Shown: positions 62,085 to 64,000 of the stretch, one piece after another | Numbering within the stretch: position 1 is the stretch's first letter | Layout of the letters: every line of letters begins with the position of its first letter | Assembly: GCA_031296915.1 (NCBI GenBank) | Contig: JAVDPC010000019.1 | Span: 81,351-145,350 of the forward strand | Source: Cerasicoccus frondis | GTDB taxonomy: Bacteria > Verrucomicrobiota > Verrucomicrobiia > Opitutales > Cerasicoccaceae | DNA: 64,000 nt | Direction of reading: 5' to 3' | The notes under the pieces: model-generated | The model's input: only the letters and a program-made list of their open reading frames with translations | Databases searched by the model: none | Told to the model about the DNA's origin: nothing | Translations under genes and position numbers: made by a program

Positions 62085-63452
62085 ATGCCCCTCCAATCCA
62101 TTAATCCAGCTACCGGCGAATTAGTCCGCGAATTTCCGGCAATGGACATTGCAGAAATACTGCGCATTCTGGATGCGGTTAAGGCAGATGCAGAAAAGTG
62201 GCGAGAAAGCACGTTCGAAGACCGCGCCCAATGTCTCTTTAAAGCAGCCGAAATGCTGCGCGCAAACAAAGAAGCCTACGGCAAGACCATGTCCCTGGAA
62301 ATGGGCAAGCCGATCCGAGAGGCCATTGCCGAAGCGGAAAAATGCGCCACGGTTTGCGAATTCTATGCTGAAAATGGCGCCGCTTTCCTGCAAGACGAAC
62401 CCCTTGAGAGCGCCGGAGCGAAAGCCTTTGCAACCTTTCAACCCTTGGGATGCGTCTTCGCCATCATGCCGTGGAACTTTCCATTCTGGCAGGTATTCCG
62501 CGCTGCGGCGCCCGCATTGATGGCTGGTAATGCGGTCGTCATGAAGCATGCCTCCAATGTCCCCCAGTGCGCACTCACGATTGAAGCCATTTTCCAGCAA
62601 GCAGGTTTTCCCCTGAACGTGTTCCGCAGCTTAATGATCGGCACTGATGGCGCGGCCGTAGCGATCGCCCATCCAGTTGTCAGCGCGGTGACCCTGACCG
62701 GTTCGACTGCCGCTGGTGAGAAAGTGGCGGCCATGGCGGGCTCCCAAATCAAAAAGTGCGTGCTCGAGCTGGGTGGATCGGATGCCTACATTGTCCTTGA
62801 GGACGCAGACTTGGACCTTGCGGCCGAAAAAATAGTCGCCGGACGCATGCTCAACGGCGGGCAAAGCTGCATTTCGGTTAAGCGAGTCATCGTGCTCCCC
62901 GAAATTCGCGAAGCATTTGAACAAAAGGTGGTTGCAGCACTGAAGGATTTGTCGATGGGCGATCCGATGGACCCGAAAACCCAACTCGGCCCCATGTCGC
63001 GCGTTGACCTGCGTGATGAATTACATGAACAAGTGCGCCAAAGCGTCAAAGCTGGGGCCAAGTTGCTCCTTGGCGGCGAAATTCCCGAGCAAGCTGGGGC
63101 GTGGTATCCGGCAACGGTCCTCTCGGGGGCTCAACCCGGATCGCCTGCCTATGATGAAGAAATGTTTGGCCCAGTCTTATCCATCATTGAAGCATCGGAC
63201 GAGGCCGACGCGATCCGCATTGCCAATAGCAGCGAATATGGCCTGGGCGGCGGAATCTTCACGCAGGACCATGAACGCGGCTTGAAAATTGCTCGGGAGA
63301 AACTCGAAACAGGCTGCGTATTTATCAATGATTTCGTAAAATCAGATCCGCGCTTGCCCTTCGGCGGCGTGAAACGATCCGGTTATGGACGCGAGTTGTC
63401 CCACTATGGCATTAAAGAGTTTGTCAACATCAAGACCGTCCTTTTGGCTTGA
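62085..63452 (+). CDS. NAD(P)-dependent aldehyde dehydrogenase (succinate-semialdehyde dehydrogenase-like)
   Basis: A 455-residue aldehyde dehydrogenase. It starts MPLQSINPATGELVREFPA, as in YneI/GabD-type enzymes of about 455 residues. PWNFPFWQVFRAAAPALMAGN is the cofactor site, VTLTGSTAAG the Rossmann turn, LELGGSDAYIVLEDADLD carries the general base Glu (about 228), and NGGQSCISVKR carries the catalytic Cys (about 262). FGGVKRSGYGRELSHYGIKEFVN is the usual end. The open frame extends upstream to 61974 through the terminator, so the ATG at 62085 is chosen. Downstream of deoC it may oxidise acetaldehyde or another aldehyde from sugar breakdown, or succinate semialdehyde. Confidence 0.9.
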   Translation: MPLQSINPATGELVREFPAMDIAEILRILDAVKADAEKWRESTFEDRAQCLFKAAEMLRANKEAYGKTMSLEMGKPIREAIAEAEKCATVCEFYAENGAAFLQDEPLESAGAKAFATFQPLGCVFAIMPWNFPFWQVFRAAAPALMAGNAVVMKHASNVPQCALTIEAIFQQAGFPLNVFRSLMIGTDGAAVAIAHPVVSAVTLTGSTAAGEKVAAMAGSQIKKCVLELGGSDAYIVLEDADLDLAAEKIVAGRMLNGGQSCISVKRVIVLPEIREAFEQKVVAALKDLSMGDPMDPKTQLGPMSRVDLRDELHEQVRQSVKAGAKLLLGGEIPEQAGAWYPATVLSGAQPGSPAYDEEMFGPVLSIIEASDEADAIRIANSSEYGLGGGIFTQDHERGLKIAREKLETGCVFINDFVKSDPRLPFGGVKRSGYGRELSHYGIKEFVNIKTVLLA

Positions 63453-63511
63453 GGACTTGTTATTTCAACAGATACTTCTTCCCCTAGATAATTTACGACC
63501 CAAGAAGCGCG

Positions 63512-63901
63512 ATGAGTAATTTTTTCCCACACGAAACAGCAAAGGTATACCAGCTCGGCATTGACTGGGTAGTCATGGTAGAAAATTTCATCGAGGGGGA
63601 CACACGCCGCAAAGGCCTGGCAGAGCAGTTGGACAGCATTTCCAACACGATCCCCATTCACATCGTGGCCGCACTGGGAAAAAATTCCGCCAGCGAACGA
63701 GTCAAGGCTTTCGACGCCGCCAAAAGCCAAGTCCTGGCCTGCTCAGCGGTGCTGGACATGATGGTCGCACGCAATGTGATGGAGTCAGGCGACGCGATTC
63801 GTGGCAAACGTCATCTGTCCGAGATGGCGCGCATCCTGAACGGTATGATTCAGTCTGCAAACACCAACGAACTGATCCGCAACCGCCTTCAAGTTTCGTA
63901 G
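63512..63901 (+). CDS. Four-helix-bundle protein (S23/IVS-type)
   Basis: A 129-residue helical protein. The layout ETAKVYQLGIDWVVMVENFIEG...RKGLAEQLDSISNTIPIHIVAALGKNSASERVKAFDAAKSQVLACSAVLDMM...HLSEMARILNGMI matches the four-helix-bundle family first found in intervening sequences of 23S rRNA and now seen throughout many genomes. Function is unknown. There is no rRNA gene nearby. It is a separate short gene 59 bases after the dehydrogenase. Confidence 0.82.
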   Translation: MSNFFPHETAKVYQLGIDWVVMVENFIEGDTRRKGLAEQLDSISNTIPIHIVAALGKNSASERVKAFDAAKSQVLACSAVLDMMVARNVMESGDAIRGKRHLSEMARILNGMIQSANTNELIRNRLQVS

Positions 63902-64000
63902 CTAGAGCAACTGCATCTTTTCTCTAGTGTGGTGTCAGCGAAGTTTATCTCAAAATAAGCTGTACTTTTTCGGAGAGCCCATTCATGCTCTTTTGCATGG

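Overview
The window looks like a chromosomal segment of a free-living, probably marine or halotolerant, heterotroph of the Verrucomicrobiota (an Opitutae/Puniceicoccales-like lineage is my best guess). This is inference from content: many secreted and lipoprotein genes, a PEP-CTERM protein, an SHD1-like domain, a giant RHS/YD protein, GH78 and other sugar genes, the NAGGN osmolyte genes, and few clear Shine-Dalgarno sites. I see no phage, plasmid, insertion sequence, CRISPR array, rRNA or tRNA.

Region by region. 1-5.3 kb holds housekeeping genes (maf, cut by the left edge; prmC; a DUF721/DciA-like gene; an SDR) and a TPR lipoprotein. 5.3-12.6 kb holds a DUF362-like secreted protein, a response regulator, a divergent ribosomal-protein locus (bL36 and bL31 against bL28, all lacking the zinc cysteines), a class III cyclase-like protein and a TIM-barrel sugar isomerase. 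12.7-21.5 kb holds envelope genes: pqiA split into two genes plus a short pqiB, converging on a complete RND tripartite efflux operon with its TetR regulator. 22-25.9 kb holds a TPR protein, a zinc-ribbon protein, a ParB-like protein and a gene-free stretch of about 1.1 kb rich in palindromes.

26-35 kb holds htpG and a 2108-residue secreted RHS protein with a small RHS/FN3 partner. 35-41.7 kb holds a GH78-type rhamnosidase, a lone OppB-like permease, a SulP transporter and a C39-like peptidase. 41.7-46.6 kb is the three-gene N-acetylglutaminylglutamine amide (NAGGN) operon. 46.7-51.4 kb holds a PEP-CTERM LamG protein, an OPT transporter and uncharacterised proteins. 51.6-55.4 kb holds an EmrAB-like pump and a methyltransferase. 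55.6-63.5 kb is a sugar-catabolism cluster: IclR regulator, arabinose/fucose isomerase-like protein, an 838-residue orphan that may be a glycosidase, GntR/UTRA regulator, DeoC and an aldehyde dehydrogenase. A four-helix-bundle protein ends the window.

The least explained signals are non-coding. A family of small hairpins with a CGTCCCG-like core and covarying stems occurs at 25.36, 25.50, 38.76-38.86 and 51.61 kb, three times next to a second hairpin of the form TTTGCC-n-GGCAAA. Three regulators (TetR, IclR, GntR) each have a clear palindromic site at their own start, which suggests autoregulation. All functional calls rest on reading motifs by eye; no database search was run.
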